Shown here: positions 25,253-34,194 of the stretch, in pieces
Layout: each line of letters begins with the position of its first letter
Numbering within the stretch: the first letter of the stretch is position 1
Assembly: GCF_918741275.1 (NCBI RefSeq)
Contig: NZ_CAKKNA010000001.1
Span: forward strand, 347,446-411,445
Direction of reading: 5' to 3'
DNA: 64,000 nt
From: Bacillus sp. CECT 9360
GTDB lineage: Bacteria > Bacillota > Bacilli > Bacillales > DSM-1321
Program-made: the position numbers and the translations under genes
Notes under the pieces: generated by a model
What the model saw: the letters and a program-made list of their open reading frames with translations, nothing else
Told to the model about the DNA's origin: nothing
Database searches by the model: none

Positions 25253-25993
25253 TATTACTCACCACCTTATATTAACGTTTAATGCCCTTTTAATTTTTGA
25301 TATAGGAACTAATAATATGTAAGTGAACCATTTCCATAATAATTATGAACACAGGTAATAACAGTCTAAAGGTAATGTTTCAGGACCTAAAGAAATCTTT
25401 TGGTAAACAGCATTTTGCCGTATGGTTTTAGCTTACTTCAAACGAATTAACACTAGTTGTGAAAAAATTCCGTTATTGTGTTTTTAAAAAATCTTCAAAC
25501 GTGCAAACAGATATCGAAGTCAACCAGCACATTAAATTTTCAACATTACGCCAAGAGTGAGTTAAGGCCAGCCTCTTCAGCAATCTATATAAGTTGAACT
25601 AAAGATTACGCATTAATAAATTTTTGGCTCATTTAAGCTCCAACAGGATAGGCCGGGGAGAAAGCGAGCTTTCTCTCGGCCTATCCTGTTGGAGCAACCT
25701 TTCAGCTTTGCTGAAAGGCATGTGAAACTCTGGTTTCACATGAATGAGCCAAAATTAAATCATTAATTCAACTTATATAGAAACCTTTACCTGGTTTCTT
25801 TTTTTACGGAAGTGTAAAAAATCTCTAACAACTTATACTATCTGTTGTGAAAAACTAATGGTCAGATTAAGAAAATTTTTTATTAACCGCTGTATTATAC
25901 CTTAATTCATGATTTATTTTACCATCATAATATTACGAATAAATATGGAGATATTAAAAAAGTATTTTTTAATCTAAGAAAAGTGGGATAGCT
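25253..25993. other. gene-free stretch holding a cloverleaf repeat
   Basis: No ORF with a ribosome site was found. The only clear structure is the inverted-repeat element at 25584-25781. Confidence 0.6.
25584..25781. repeat. 198-bp cloverleaf-like inverted-repeat element (MITE-like)
   Basis: Perfect 15-bp terminal inverted repeats TCTATATAAGTTGAA/TTCAACTTATATAGA (25584, 25767). Inside is a second stem TTTTGGCTCATT/AATGAGCCAAAA (25622 with 25743), enclosing three arms: an 18-bp perfect stem starting CTCCAACAGGATAGGCCG (25638 with 25677), a 9-bp CCTTTCAGC/GCTGAAAGG (25698) and a 9-bp ATGTGAAAC/GTTTCACAT (25720). It encodes no protein. The size and structure fit a non-autonomous mobile repeat or a structured RNA. 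Confidence 0.7.
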
Positions 25994-26170
25994 ATGAAAT
26001 CAACTGGATATAGTTTAGAGCAAATTTTAGGCGTGAATATCAGAGCAAGGCATAAAAGAGAAGAAGAACATTTTGATCGATACTTTCAAAATCCCATTGT
26101 ACATAAGCAAATAAAAGGGGATAAAATATACGTGCCCATAGATTTAAATAGGGTTTGGAAAGGAGAATAA
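25994..26170 (+). CDS. 58-aa hypothetical protein
   Basis: ATG 25994 after a weak AAAAGTGGG site. The product is charged (RARHKREEEHFDRYF), soluble and ends IDLNRVWKGE. No family recognised; moderate coding support from length, composition and frame. Confidence 0.45.
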   Translation: MKSTGYSLEQILGVNIRARHKREEEHFDRYFQNPIVHKQIKGDKIYVPIDLNRVWKGE

Positions 26171-26702
26171 GCACTGATAGTATACTGAAATTATAATGCT
26201 CACTTATTTCTTTATTTACGATTTATTAGGATTTTTTTATTCAAGGATTGTGTGAATTGTAAAAAGTTAAAAATTCATCAATGGACGAGATAGACATGAT
26301 AAGTAGAGTGGTGCAAATCTGCATTTATTAATGATCTGAGACTAACCAGTCTTTGTTTGAGATTTCTGGATTTTTTAATGATTCTATATTTATGTAATTA
26401 GAGCTGGAGCCACTATGGTTGGGTAAACTCCCACTTAACACATATACAACAGAAGTGTCTGGTCGCTGCTTCGACATTACCAGATGTGTATGGCAAGTAG
26501 AGAAATTGCTAATAAAAAGCTAAAAATAATTTAAAGATCTTATCATTTTTCTTATGTTACCTTCTAGAATGTTATAACACTATTGGCATTTTTATCTTCA
26601 CTAATGGTCAAAAAGAATACTTTAGCCATCCTTCTATTTATTACATTGTGCCAATTAAACAAATGGATACTAATAGAACATCAAAAAGGGGGAGTGAAGG
26701 TT
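26171..26702. other. gene-free stretch
   Basis: AT-rich, no ORF with a ribosome site and no repeat seen. An open frame runs from 26583 into the next gene, but without a start signal. Confidence 0.5.
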
Positions 26703-26948
26703 ATGGCTATGTGTCCACTATGTAATTCTTTTAAAGAGTTGGAAATATATTGTATAACATGTGGAACCTCTCTAGACGATTCTGGTAAAGTATCCGATTT
26801 TTTAGATCCTTACGGTCATTATAATGATGAAGAAACGGTTAAGATGGGCGATGGATATCCAAACACGTCAAGGGACCAAATTTGCCCACATTTAATGTCC
26901 TGCAAATCATGTGGACACGATCAGGTGGTATTTATTCAAGAGGAATGA
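26703..26948 (+). CDS. zinc-ribbon protein
   Basis: 81 aa from ATG 26703, preceded by GGGGGAGTGAAGG. Three Cys pairs are visible: CPLC, CITC and CKSC, the first two forming a probable zinc ribbon. The end is VVFIQEE. Function unknown. Confidence 0.65.
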   Translation: MAMCPLCNSFKELEIYCITCGTSLDDSGKVSDFLDPYGHYNDEETVKMGDGYPNTSRDQICPHLMSCKSCGHDQVVFIQEE

Positions 26949-27740
26949 TGGGACTGGTTAAATGACTGTCTCACCTTATCCTAATTATATATAAGACGCT
27001 TGTAACATCATGCTAACTACAATGTAAGATACTTTTTGATATGCTTTTAATTTATTTGTTGAATAACGTTCATATGATAGTATTTCTTATCTAGTTAATA
27101 TTTCAAATATTTCTCTAACACTTGTTCCCCAGATGCTAACAAACTTTTGAACCGATTCTCAATTGGTGAGGTGATAACGATATCACCCTTTTTCTTCCAT
27201 CGAATTTCTGTTTATTTAAACCTCTCCGTTTACCCGCAAAATTCAATCGGGATGATTAGATCAACCCTTTGCAAAAAAAACACCTCCTTTTTTGAAACAC
27301 ATCCAATTCATCCTAACAAATCATTTGTGACATATCATTCCATCTTAGTAAGTTCCTCATCATGATGTTGGTCAAAGAAATGAAGTGATACTGTTCTAGA
27401 CAAGCTGGTTTATGCGCTTTTCGATTTAGCGATGCTCTACTCTAGGTGCCAACACGGTCCTAGATTTTTTCAGCAATGTCTCGAGGTTTTTCACCTTATT
27501 CTTCGCCACCTTTTTAGTAATGTGATTATCCTTTTTCGTATATCGGTTTTACAAAGACTCAATAAAAATAGGCATTTGAATCGGTAACAATACCTAATCA
27601 TTATTCATATTTTATTGGGGAAAGCATTTGAGTTTTTGGTGGATTCACCTATTGCACAGATGTTATCTGATTTATGTTCATACTGTCCCCCCTTTCTATT
27701 TGCTCGCATTTTGTTAAGAAAAATTACGGAGGTAATGAAA
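26949..27740. other. gene-free stretch upstream of the TOMM precursor
   Basis: AT-rich. Contains AAAAAAGGAGGTG on the minus strand (27280-27292) followed by only 14 codons, perhaps a remnant of an old gene start. No promoter could be assigned with confidence. Confidence 0.4.
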
Positions 27741-28025
27741 ATGAATGATTTTCAAAATGAACTCCAAATGTTGAATATTGGAGATTTCCAGACAAGCGAG
27801 GCAGTTCCCTGGGATCAAAACCAGTACTATATGGATGATTCGTCACGACAATTCGGTGGTTTCGGTGGTTTTGGTCGTTGCTTTAGTTGCTTTAGTTGTT
27901 TTAACTGCTTTCGTTGCTTTAATTGTTTCCGTTGCTCTAGTTGTTTTAGTTGCGGCGGTCGTTGCGGTGGCGGAGGCCGTTGTGGTGGCGGTGGCCGTTG
28001 CGGTGGTCGTTGCGGCGGTTATTAG
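27741..28025 (+). CDS. heterocycloanthracin/sonorensin-type TOMM bacteriocin precursor
   Basis: 94 aa. ATG 27741 lies 8 nt after GGAGG. Residues 1-46 are an acidic leader (FQNELQMLNIGDF, AVPWDQNQYY) ending in a Gly/Phe-rich stretch. The core has 13 Cys. Nine of them (47, 50, 53, 56, 59, 62, 65, 68, 71) are spaced every three residues as C-F-x triplets. The last four sit in Gly-rich GGRC and GGGGRC units. Cys and perhaps Ser would be converted to thiazoles and oxazoles by the enzymes encoded downstream. The arrangement differs from the Gly-Cys core of heterocycloanthracin and the Trp-rich core of sonorensin as I know them, so the product is probably a distinct peptide. Confidence 0.9.
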   Translation: MNDFQNELQMLNIGDFQTSEAVPWDQNQYYMDDSSRQFGGFGGFGRCFSCFSCFNCFRCFNCFRCSSCFSCGGRCGGGGRCGGGGRCGGRCGGY

Positions 28026-28061
28026 TTTTTATTTTTTAACGAAAACTCTGGAGAAGAAGAT

Positions 28062-28095
28062 GTCCCTGCATGAGTTGTTGCAGGGACCTTTCTCT
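28062..28095 (+). terminator. intercistronic hairpin after the precursor gene
   Basis: GTCCCTGCA/TGCAGGGAC 9-bp stem, 8-nt loop, followed by CTTTCTCT. It should let only part of the transcription pass into the modification genes, so precursor is made in excess. Confidence 0.7.
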
Positions 28096-28192
28096 ATAAG
28101 ATTAGACATAAGAGACAAATTGCAATACATAGTATTATAGAGTAAAAGTGATGATGCAGATTTGTGAACAGCTACAGGTGAGGAGGAGCGGA

Positions 28193-30157
28193 ATGACAAA
28201 TTTGACCACTTCAATGCGTCTGAAAGTTAAAAGGGATACGTTTTTTCTCCCTGAACCAAACAGCGGTGTGTATTTTCGGAACAACTTAAGTTCGTTCCGT
28301 ATGGAAGGCAGTTCGATCGATCAGTGGGTTGAAAAACTGATACCTATGTTCAATGGGGAGCATACGTTGGGGGATTTGACAGACGGATTGCCAGGCCCGT
28401 TCAGGGATAGGGTTTATGAAATTGCAGAAGTGCTGTATCTAAACGGGTTTGTTCGAGATGTGAGCCAAGACCGTCCGCATCAATTGGCGGATCAGGTTCT
28501 TAAAAATCATGCTTCTCAAATTGAATTTTTGGACAGTTTAGGTGACTCAGGTGCGTACCGTTTTCAAGGTTATCGTCATATAAAAGTGTTAGCAGTTGGC
28601 TCTGGTCCTTTTTTTGTTTCGTTGGTTTCTGCGTTGATTGAATCCGGATTGCCTAGATTCCATGTACTAATTACGGATTCGGTACCAACCAATAGACATC
28701 GGTTGATGGAACTCGTGGCACATGCCCGTAAAACAGATCCCGAGGTGGCTGTAGAGGAGGTCACTCTGCAGAAGGAGGGGGTAAGTTCTTGGCGGGAGAT
28801 TGTGCAACCGTTTGATTCGATTTTGTATGTGTCGCAAGAGGGCAATGTAGAGGAACTGCGGGTTCTTCATTCGGTGTGTAGAAAAGAGAAGAAGGTGTTC
28901 CTCCCCGCTTTATACCTTCATCAGGTGGGAGTGGCAGGTCCGCTGGTGCAACCAGACTCTAATGGGTGTTGGGAGTCTGCTTGGCGCCGCATGCACCAAT
29001 CTGTGCTTGGCAAAGACCAGCAGTTCTCAACCTACTCTTCGACAGCAGGAGCGATGTTGGCTAATGTGATTGTGTTTGAATTGTTTAAAGAAATTTCAGG
29101 AGTGTCCGAATCGGAACGGAATAATCAATTCTTCCTGCTTGAGCTGGATACTTTAGAAGGAAACTGGCATTCGTTCATGCCCCATCCTTTGGTGACCGGA
29201 CGTGCTGCAGCCGAATGGATTCAAGATATCGATATACGGCTTGAACAGGAATCGAGCAGAGGTGAGTCTAGTGGATTGCTTCTTTACTTCAGCCAGTTGA
29301 CATCGGCGCAATCAGGTATTTTCCATATTTGGGAGGAGGGGGACTTAAAGCAGCTTCCGTTGGCTCAATGTCGCATTCAGGCAGTCGAACCCTTGTCGGA
29401 GGGACCGGCTGCGTTGTTGCCAGACATTATCTGTACAGGTCTGACGCATGAGGAGGCACGCAGGGAAGCCGGTCTGACCGGGATCGAAGTGTATGTGTCG
29501 AAAACCGTTGATCTGCTCGTTAAAACTCTGCCTCAACATCAGGAAATAGGTGTTACTAATGTAGAACTTCAGGAATTTGTCGGCGTCGGAACGGGGGAAA
29601 CGTTTGCCGAAGGTGTTTGCCGTGGGTTGCAGAGGTGTTTGGAGGACGAGTTCCGCAAGCAACAGTTCAATCAAAAGAATTTTGTAACTCAGGTGCAGTT
29701 GGGTGCGGTAGAAGATGAACGTTGCCAGTATTATTTGCAGGCATTGACCACGATGCAGAGAGCACCGACAATCGGCTTAGGTAGGGAAGTGTCCGGTTTC
29801 CCGGTGGTCTGGGTTGATACAAAAGAAGGCTGGTATGGCGGTGTGGGTTTGAATAAAACAATGGCATTGCGGAAAGCGTTACAACAGGCGGTTATAGAGG
29901 CACAAAACCAAACGACTAATCTCACGACACAATCGTTGGAGGTTTCGATCGTGATCCAGGACGAAATGGCACTGCTAAACCTAGTGATCCCCGCGGGAAA
30001 AAAGGCGACACAAACCGAGGTTTTGCAGTCCGCTATCCAAGATTTGGAACGGAACCAAAAGAAGCTCTTGGTCTTTGAACTAAAACTGGAACCGTTTTTG
30101 AAAGAGGAACTGGCAGGGGTGTTTGGTGTGCTGTTGCGAGAGGAGGAAACAAGGTGA
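28193..30157 (+). CDS. TOMM maturation protein, ThiF-like (thiazole-containing bacteriocin maturation)
   Basis: 654 aa from ATG 28193, with GAGGAGGAG upstream (the open frame starts at 28148). The N-terminal ~80 residues look like a winged-helix precursor-binding region. A Rossmann-like E1/ThiF fold follows with HIKVLAVGSGPFF, lacking the usual catalytic Cys pairs. The C-terminal half is specific to the Bacillus TOMM family. The gene is translationally coupled to the next through a 4-nt overlap. Likely role: binding the leader peptide and presenting it to the cyclodehydratase. The exact function is not established for the family. Confidence 0.85.
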   Translation: MTNLTTSMRLKVKRDTFFLPEPNSGVYFRNNLSSFRMEGSSIDQWVEKLIPMFNGEHTLGDLTDGLPGPFRDRVYEIAEVLYLNGFVRDVSQDRPHQLADQVLKNHASQIEFLDSLGDSGAYRFQGYRHIKVLAVGSGPFFVSLVSALIESGLPRFHVLITDSVPTNRHRLMELVAHARKTDPEVAVEEVTLQKEGVSSWREIVQPFDSILYVSQEGNVEELRVLHSVCRKEKKVFLPALYLHQVGVAGPLVQPDSNGCWESAWRRMHQSVLGKDQQFSTYSSTAGAMLANVIVFELFKEISGVSESERNNQFFLLELDTLEGNWHSFMPHPLVTGRAAAEWIQDIDIRLEQESSRGESSGLLLYFSQLTSAQSGIFHIWEEGDLKQLPLAQCRIQAVEPLSEGPAALLPDIICTGLTHEEARREAGLTGIEVYVSKTVDLLVKTLPQHQEIGVTNVELQEFVGVGTGETFAEGVCRGLQRCLEDEFRKQQFNQKNFVTQVQLGAVEDERCQYYLQALTTMQRAPTIGLGREVSGFPVVWVDTKEGWYGGVGLNKTMALRKALQQAVIEAQNQTTNLTTQSLEVSIVIQDEMALLNLVIPAGKKATQTEVLQSAIQDLERNQKKLLVFELKLEPFLKEELAGVFGVLLREEETR

Positions 30158-32097
30158 ATGCTGTCGTATTGGTAGTCGGAGAAGGGGTGTTGGCGGACCG
30201 TGTGTGCGGAGAACTATCCGGCCAATACCAGGTAATTCGCGAGACCGATTTCGAGGCAGGAATACCAGAAACGACTGATCTGGCTCTGGTGCTGCAAGAT
30301 GCCTGGAATCCCACTGTTCATAAAAAGGCGGAAGAGGTGTTGCCACCAATCGGAATCCCTTGGCTACGTGGTTTCGTTTCATTTGGCGAGGGCGTGGTCG
30401 GGCCGCTCGTTCACCCGGGTACGCCGGGGTGCTCCCAGTGTGCGGACCTGCGACGTATTATGGCAGGACGCGACCGTAAAGAGATGTGGGAGATACAACA
30501 TAAACTGGAGGCTCATCGAGGAACTCAGCGTGACGTGTGGGCATCTCGTACGGGACTTTCACAGATGGCTCACCTGATTGGGGCCGAGGTACAGAGGGTA
30601 TTGCAAGGTGAAAAGCCCCACTCAGAAGGACGGGTATTACTATTCAATCTAAAAACATTGAATAGTTCTTGGCATACCTATCTTGCCGACCCGTTGTGTA
30701 CGGTTTGTGGACGATTACCCGACGATTCACCGGCTGCGGCACGAATTACGTTACAACCAAGTCCTAAGATCAGTGCCGACAGTTACCGCTGCCGTTCGAT
30801 AGATAATCTGAGTAAAGTTCTAGTCAAAGACTATCTGGATCACCGAACTGGCTTTTTGAATGATAAAATGTATGACCTCGTACCGCCATTTGCCGATGTA
30901 AGTGTCAATCTGCCTTTGTTCATGGGGGACGAGGGAGCAGCAGGTCGGACTCATTCATACAAGATAAGTGAGTTGACTGCCATTTTGGAGGGTTTGGAGC
31001 GGTATTGCGGATTAGAACCCCGTGGCAAACGGACAGTAATTCATGACAGCTTCCGCAATTTGAAAGATCAAGCACTCAATCCTATCAAGGTAGGCGTGCA
31101 CGCAAAGGGACAGTATGCACAGCCTGGTTTTCCATTCGAACCGTTTAATCCCGATCGCTCAATTAATTGGGTCTGGGGCTATTCGTTTTTGCAAGAGCGT
31201 CCAATTCTGGTGCCAGAATTGCTGGCTTATTACAGCTTGGGCTGCGGCGACGGATTTGTCTATGAAACTTCAAACGGATGCGCGTTAGGCGGAAGTTTAG
31301 AGGAGGCGATTCTCTACGGAATCTTGGAAGTAGTTGAGCGTGATTCATTTCTGATGACTTGGTACGCGCAGTTGACTCTCCCGCGTCTGGACCCTAAATC
31401 CGCAAACGACCAAGAATTGCAGTTGATGATCGAGCGCGTACGGGCGGTGGCGGGATACGATATATATTTATTTAACTCGACAATGGATCACGGTATTCCT
31501 AGCGTTTGGGCAATGGCGAAAAACAGGAAGGAAAAGGGGTTGAATATCATTTGTGCGGCCGGAGCTCACCTGGACCCGGTACGAGCGGTTAAAAGTGCGA
31601 TTCACGAGTTGGCTGGTATGATGCTGACTCTTGACGAGAAATTGGAGGCGAACCAAGAGGAATATGTGAGAATGTTGCAAGATTCTTCACTGGTAAAGAA
31701 GATGGATGATCATGGAATGCTGTACGGTTTGCCGCAAGCCGAAGAGCGCCTGCAGTTTTTGCTGGATGATAATCGTCCGTATCGAACGTTTGACGAGGAA
31801 TTCAAGTGGAAGGCAAGGCATTTAGACCTGACCGAAGATCTGCAGGACATTCTTCACGTGTTTCGTCGAATGAACCTCGATGTGATTGTGGTTGACCAGA
31901 CGACACCGGAAACCGTACGGAACGGATTGTATTGCGTGAAAGTGCTGATTCCGGGGATGTTGCCGATGACATTCGGACATCATCTTACCCGTGTAACAGG
32001 GCTGGAGAGGGTACTTCGGGTACCAAACGAACTCGGGTATACGAAACAACCACTGAAACTTCAACAACTAAATCCACATCCGCACCCGTTTCCATAA
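30154..32097 (+). CDS. fused ThiF-YcaO cyclodehydratase of the TOMM cluster
   Basis: 647 aa. Start GTG 30154 overlaps the previous stop and follows GAGGAGG. The N-terminal part is a ThiF-like domain with a four-Cys zinc site (C93-x2-C96, C182-x2-C185). The YcaO domain covers ~250-640 with ILEGLERYCG, SNGCALGGSLEEAILYGILE and the E/D residues that bind ATP and magnesium. The C-terminus is PHPHPFP, the proline-rich tail YcaO enzymes need for catalysis. It should cyclodehydrate Cys (and Ser/Thr) of the core to azolines using ATP. Confidence 0.92.
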   Translation: MNAVVLVVGEGVLADRVCGELSGQYQVIRETDFEAGIPETTDLALVLQDAWNPTVHKKAEEVLPPIGIPWLRGFVSFGEGVVGPLVHPGTPGCSQCADLRRIMAGRDRKEMWEIQHKLEAHRGTQRDVWASRTGLSQMAHLIGAEVQRVLQGEKPHSEGRVLLFNLKTLNSSWHTYLADPLCTVCGRLPDDSPAAARITLQPSPKISADSYRCRSIDNLSKVLVKDYLDHRTGFLNDKMYDLVPPFADVSVNLPLFMGDEGAAGRTHSYKISELTAILEGLERYCGLEPRGKRTVIHDSFRNLKDQALNPIKVGVHAKGQYAQPGFPFEPFNPDRSINWVWGYSFLQERPILVPELLAYYSLGCGDGFVYETSNGCALGGSLEEAILYGILEVVERDSFLMTWYAQLTLPRLDPKSANDQELQLMIERVRAVAGYDIYLFNSTMDHGIPSVWAMAKNRKEKGLNIICAAGAHLDPVRAVKSAIHELAGMMLTLDEKLEANQEEYVRMLQDSSLVKKMDDHGMLYGLPQAEERLQFLLDDNRPYRTFDEEFKWKARHLDLTEDLQDILHVFRRMNLDVIVVDQTTPETVRNGLYCVKVLIPGMLPMTFGHHLTRVTGLERVLRVPNELGYTKQPLKLQQLNPHPHPFP

Positions 32098-32119
32098 GCG
32101 GCGACTAGGAGGTAGGAGG

Positions 32120-33694
32120 ATGAGTCTAGAGACTTTTCTATACAATCTACATTTTGACATTGACAAGGTAAGTCCACCGGATTGGGAAGTAGATTGGGAA
32201 GATGCACCGCTTGCGTATAAGCTCTACCGTGGCTTGCCTGTTGTTCCTTTTTCTCTGGATGTACCGTTGACGCTTGAGGAATGGGAAACACCCTCAAAGC
32301 CTGACCTTCGCAGGATTGGTCATTTCCTTTGGTATGTATTCGGTCTTTCTCAATATAGCCAGACAGTCTTGACCATGGATTCCTCAGAACAAAAAGCGGA
32401 CCTTATGCAGTCATTTCGGCGTTTTGCTCCTTCTGGAGGAGCGTTGTATCCAAACGAATTGTACGTGTATCTGAAGATGGAGGATTTGCCTGCTGGGATG
32501 TACCATTATGATGTGGCACACCACCGCTTGGTGTTGTTACGAGAGGGCAATTTCGATTCATATATAGCCCGGGCTCTTGGTAACCGCTGTGACATGTCTG
32601 CTTGTTTTGGTACTGTTTTTGTATCAACAATGTTTTGGAAAAATTTTTATAAATATAATAATTTTTCATACCGTCTGCAAGGGTTGGATGCTGGTGTTCT
32701 GATTGGACAGTTACTGGAAGTGGCTAAAAGGTTTGGCTTCGCATCGGGGGTGTACTTCCAATTTCTTGATCGGGCCATTAACCACCTGCTTGGGCTATCC
32801 GAACAGGAGGAGAGCGCGTATGCGGTTATCCCACTATCGGTGGAACCTACAATCTGGTTTTTAAATGTAAATGACATTGGCGGGTTTGTCTCTGCAGCCG
32901 AATTGTGCCGAGAGTTGACAACGATTCAGTGCAATCACTACGTACGGTCACGGAGAGTAAAAGAGTATTCGATGTTAACCAAAATGAATGAAGCGTCCAT
33001 GTTGGAATCAACGCGATCGTTTCGACAGATCCATGATAAGGAGAATATGAATTCTGAGGGGCAAGGGATTGACCTGCCTCCCACAAAGCGGTTATCATAC
33101 GATCTGGCGGCGGTCTGCCGAAAACGACATTCACCGGACAAGGATTTCGTTATGGGAAAGGTAAGTCAACAGCAACTGGCCAATCTACTGCAAGAGGCGA
33201 CGGCTTCTTTCTCGTATCGAAATGATTTGGATGGAGGAGATAAGCACGAGTCCCGCGTCTCACTATATGGTTGTTTCTATAATACAGAAGGCATTCAGGA
33301 TGGTGCTTATCATTATGATAGCGTTGCTCATGCATTACGACAGGTACATCTCGGAGATCATCGACTCCAGCTGCAATACGGAATGTCTGCGGATAATGTG
33401 AATTTGTTCCAAGTCCCGCTCTGCATACATGTAGCAGGGGACAAGGATCATTTACAGACGGAACTGGGACACAGAGGATATCGCATTCAACAAATGGAAG
33501 CAGGAATGCTCGTGCAACGATTGCTTTTAGCAGCGTCAGCCATCGGGATGGGGGGACACCCTCTCCTCGGGTATGATACGAACTTGTGTGATGAGATTTA
33601 CAAGATGGATTCACAAGGAACAACCAGCCTAATCCAAATCCCAATCGGTCCATATCGACAACGCCCTTGGCTGATGGGAAGTTTGCATAGCTAA
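32120..33694 (+). CDS. SagB-type azoline dehydrogenase, tandem domains
   Basis: 524 aa, ATG 32120 with AGGAGGTAGGAGG upstream. Two nitroreductase-like (SagB/FMN) domains occur in tandem (about 60-270 and 320-520), each with an RFAPSGGALYPNELYVYL-like or equivalent start and a Y-H-Y motif (GMYHYDV, GAYHYDS). It should oxidise azolines to aromatic azoles with FMN. The gene is last in the cluster, 22 nt after the YcaO gene. Confidence 0.9.
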   Translation: MSLETFLYNLHFDIDKVSPPDWEVDWEDAPLAYKLYRGLPVVPFSLDVPLTLEEWETPSKPDLRRIGHFLWYVFGLSQYSQTVLTMDSSEQKADLMQSFRRFAPSGGALYPNELYVYLKMEDLPAGMYHYDVAHHRLVLLREGNFDSYIARALGNRCDMSACFGTVFVSTMFWKNFYKYNNFSYRLQGLDAGVLIGQLLEVAKRFGFASGVYFQFLDRAINHLLGLSEQEESAYAVIPLSVEPTIWFLNVNDIGGFVSAAELCRELTTIQCNHYVRSRRVKEYSMLTKMNEASMLESTRSFRQIHDKENMNSEGQGIDLPPTKRLSYDLAAVCRKRHSPDKDFVMGKVSQQQLANLLQEATASFSYRNDLDGGDKHESRVSLYGCFYNTEGIQDGAYHYDSVAHALRQVHLGDHRLQLQYGMSADNVNLFQVPLCIHVAGDKDHLQTELGHRGYRIQQMEAGMLVQRLLLAASAIGMGGHPLLGYDTNLCDEIYKMDSQGTTSLIQIPIGPYRQRPWLMGSLHS

Positions 33695-33964
33695 GTAAAG
33701 ACGTTGAAAGCAACGAAAAAGAGGAGAAACAAAAGCAAAGAATATACGTATAAACGAGTTGTATCTAGAGGTAGAGGAACTTATCAAGGATCTTACCCGT
33801 AAAGTCCAAGGATTCAGGAATTATTATGTTTTGATAAGGAGGAAAAGGGAGACAAGACAGAATAAAATCTTGGTCAGGTGAAAAGCCCTAAATCACTTAG
33901 TATGTTATGGGAAGCAACTCGAAATGAAATTTCTAGTTGAAGGTATAAAAATCAGTACTAATTA

Positions 33965-34010
33965 AGTAAAAGGGGAGCCCTAAAAATAGAGCAACCCCTT
34001 TTTACTATTT
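33965..34010 (+). terminator. hairpin with T run
   Basis: AGTAAAAGGGG/CCCCTTTTTACT stem with a 19-nt loop, followed by TTTTT; ends the TOMM operon. Confidence 0.6.
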
Positions 34011-34022
34011 TTAAATTAATTT

Positions 34023-34108
34023 TTAATAACCACCATAGCCGCCGAAACTGGCTCCAATGATTATCAATTTAATATTCGGAAGTTGTATTTTATTAAATTT
34101 CCAATTTC
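34023..34108 (-). pseudogene. 3' remnant of a YjcZ-like sporulation protein gene
   Basis: On the minus strand the frame ending at 34023 reads KLIIIGASFGGYGGY, the typical end of the YjcZ/YczM family of tiny spore-membrane proteins. Upstream, the frame has a stop and no start, so only the tail remains. Confidence 0.35.
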
Positions 34109-34194
34109 ATTTCATCTGATAAAAGAGGTAATACAGACAGGATTAACGAACATGGATGTAGTTCACCTACTTATTTTTGACGGCGAACAGTCCA

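Larger units (their letters stand above)
33695..34194. other. gene-poor region between SagB and CotA genes
   Basis: An open frame at about 33725-33880 lacks a start codon. A terminator at 33965-34006 and a remnant of a small spore protein gene on the minus strand are the only supportable items. No transporter or immunity gene is seen. Confidence 0.45.

Noticed and set aside
25584..25781. Cloverleaf fold considered as a tRNA or tmRNA
   Set aside because: Arm lengths, an 18-bp perfect stem and lack of T-loop or anticodon features do not fit.
27147..27365. 72-aa frame in the gene-free region before the TOMM locus
   Set aside because: Low-complexity composition (Phe/Ser/Ile), no ribosome site, no family.
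27778..28140. A 120-aa hydrophobic frame overlapping the TOMM precursor
   Set aside because: It is the +1 frame of the Cys-rich repeat, where TTT-TGT codons read as Val/Ala/Leu. It has no ribosome site and overlaps a well-supported gene.
33725..33880. Open frame after the SagB gene as a small immunity protein
   Set aside because: No start codon in frame and the product is a charged fragment without membrane segments.
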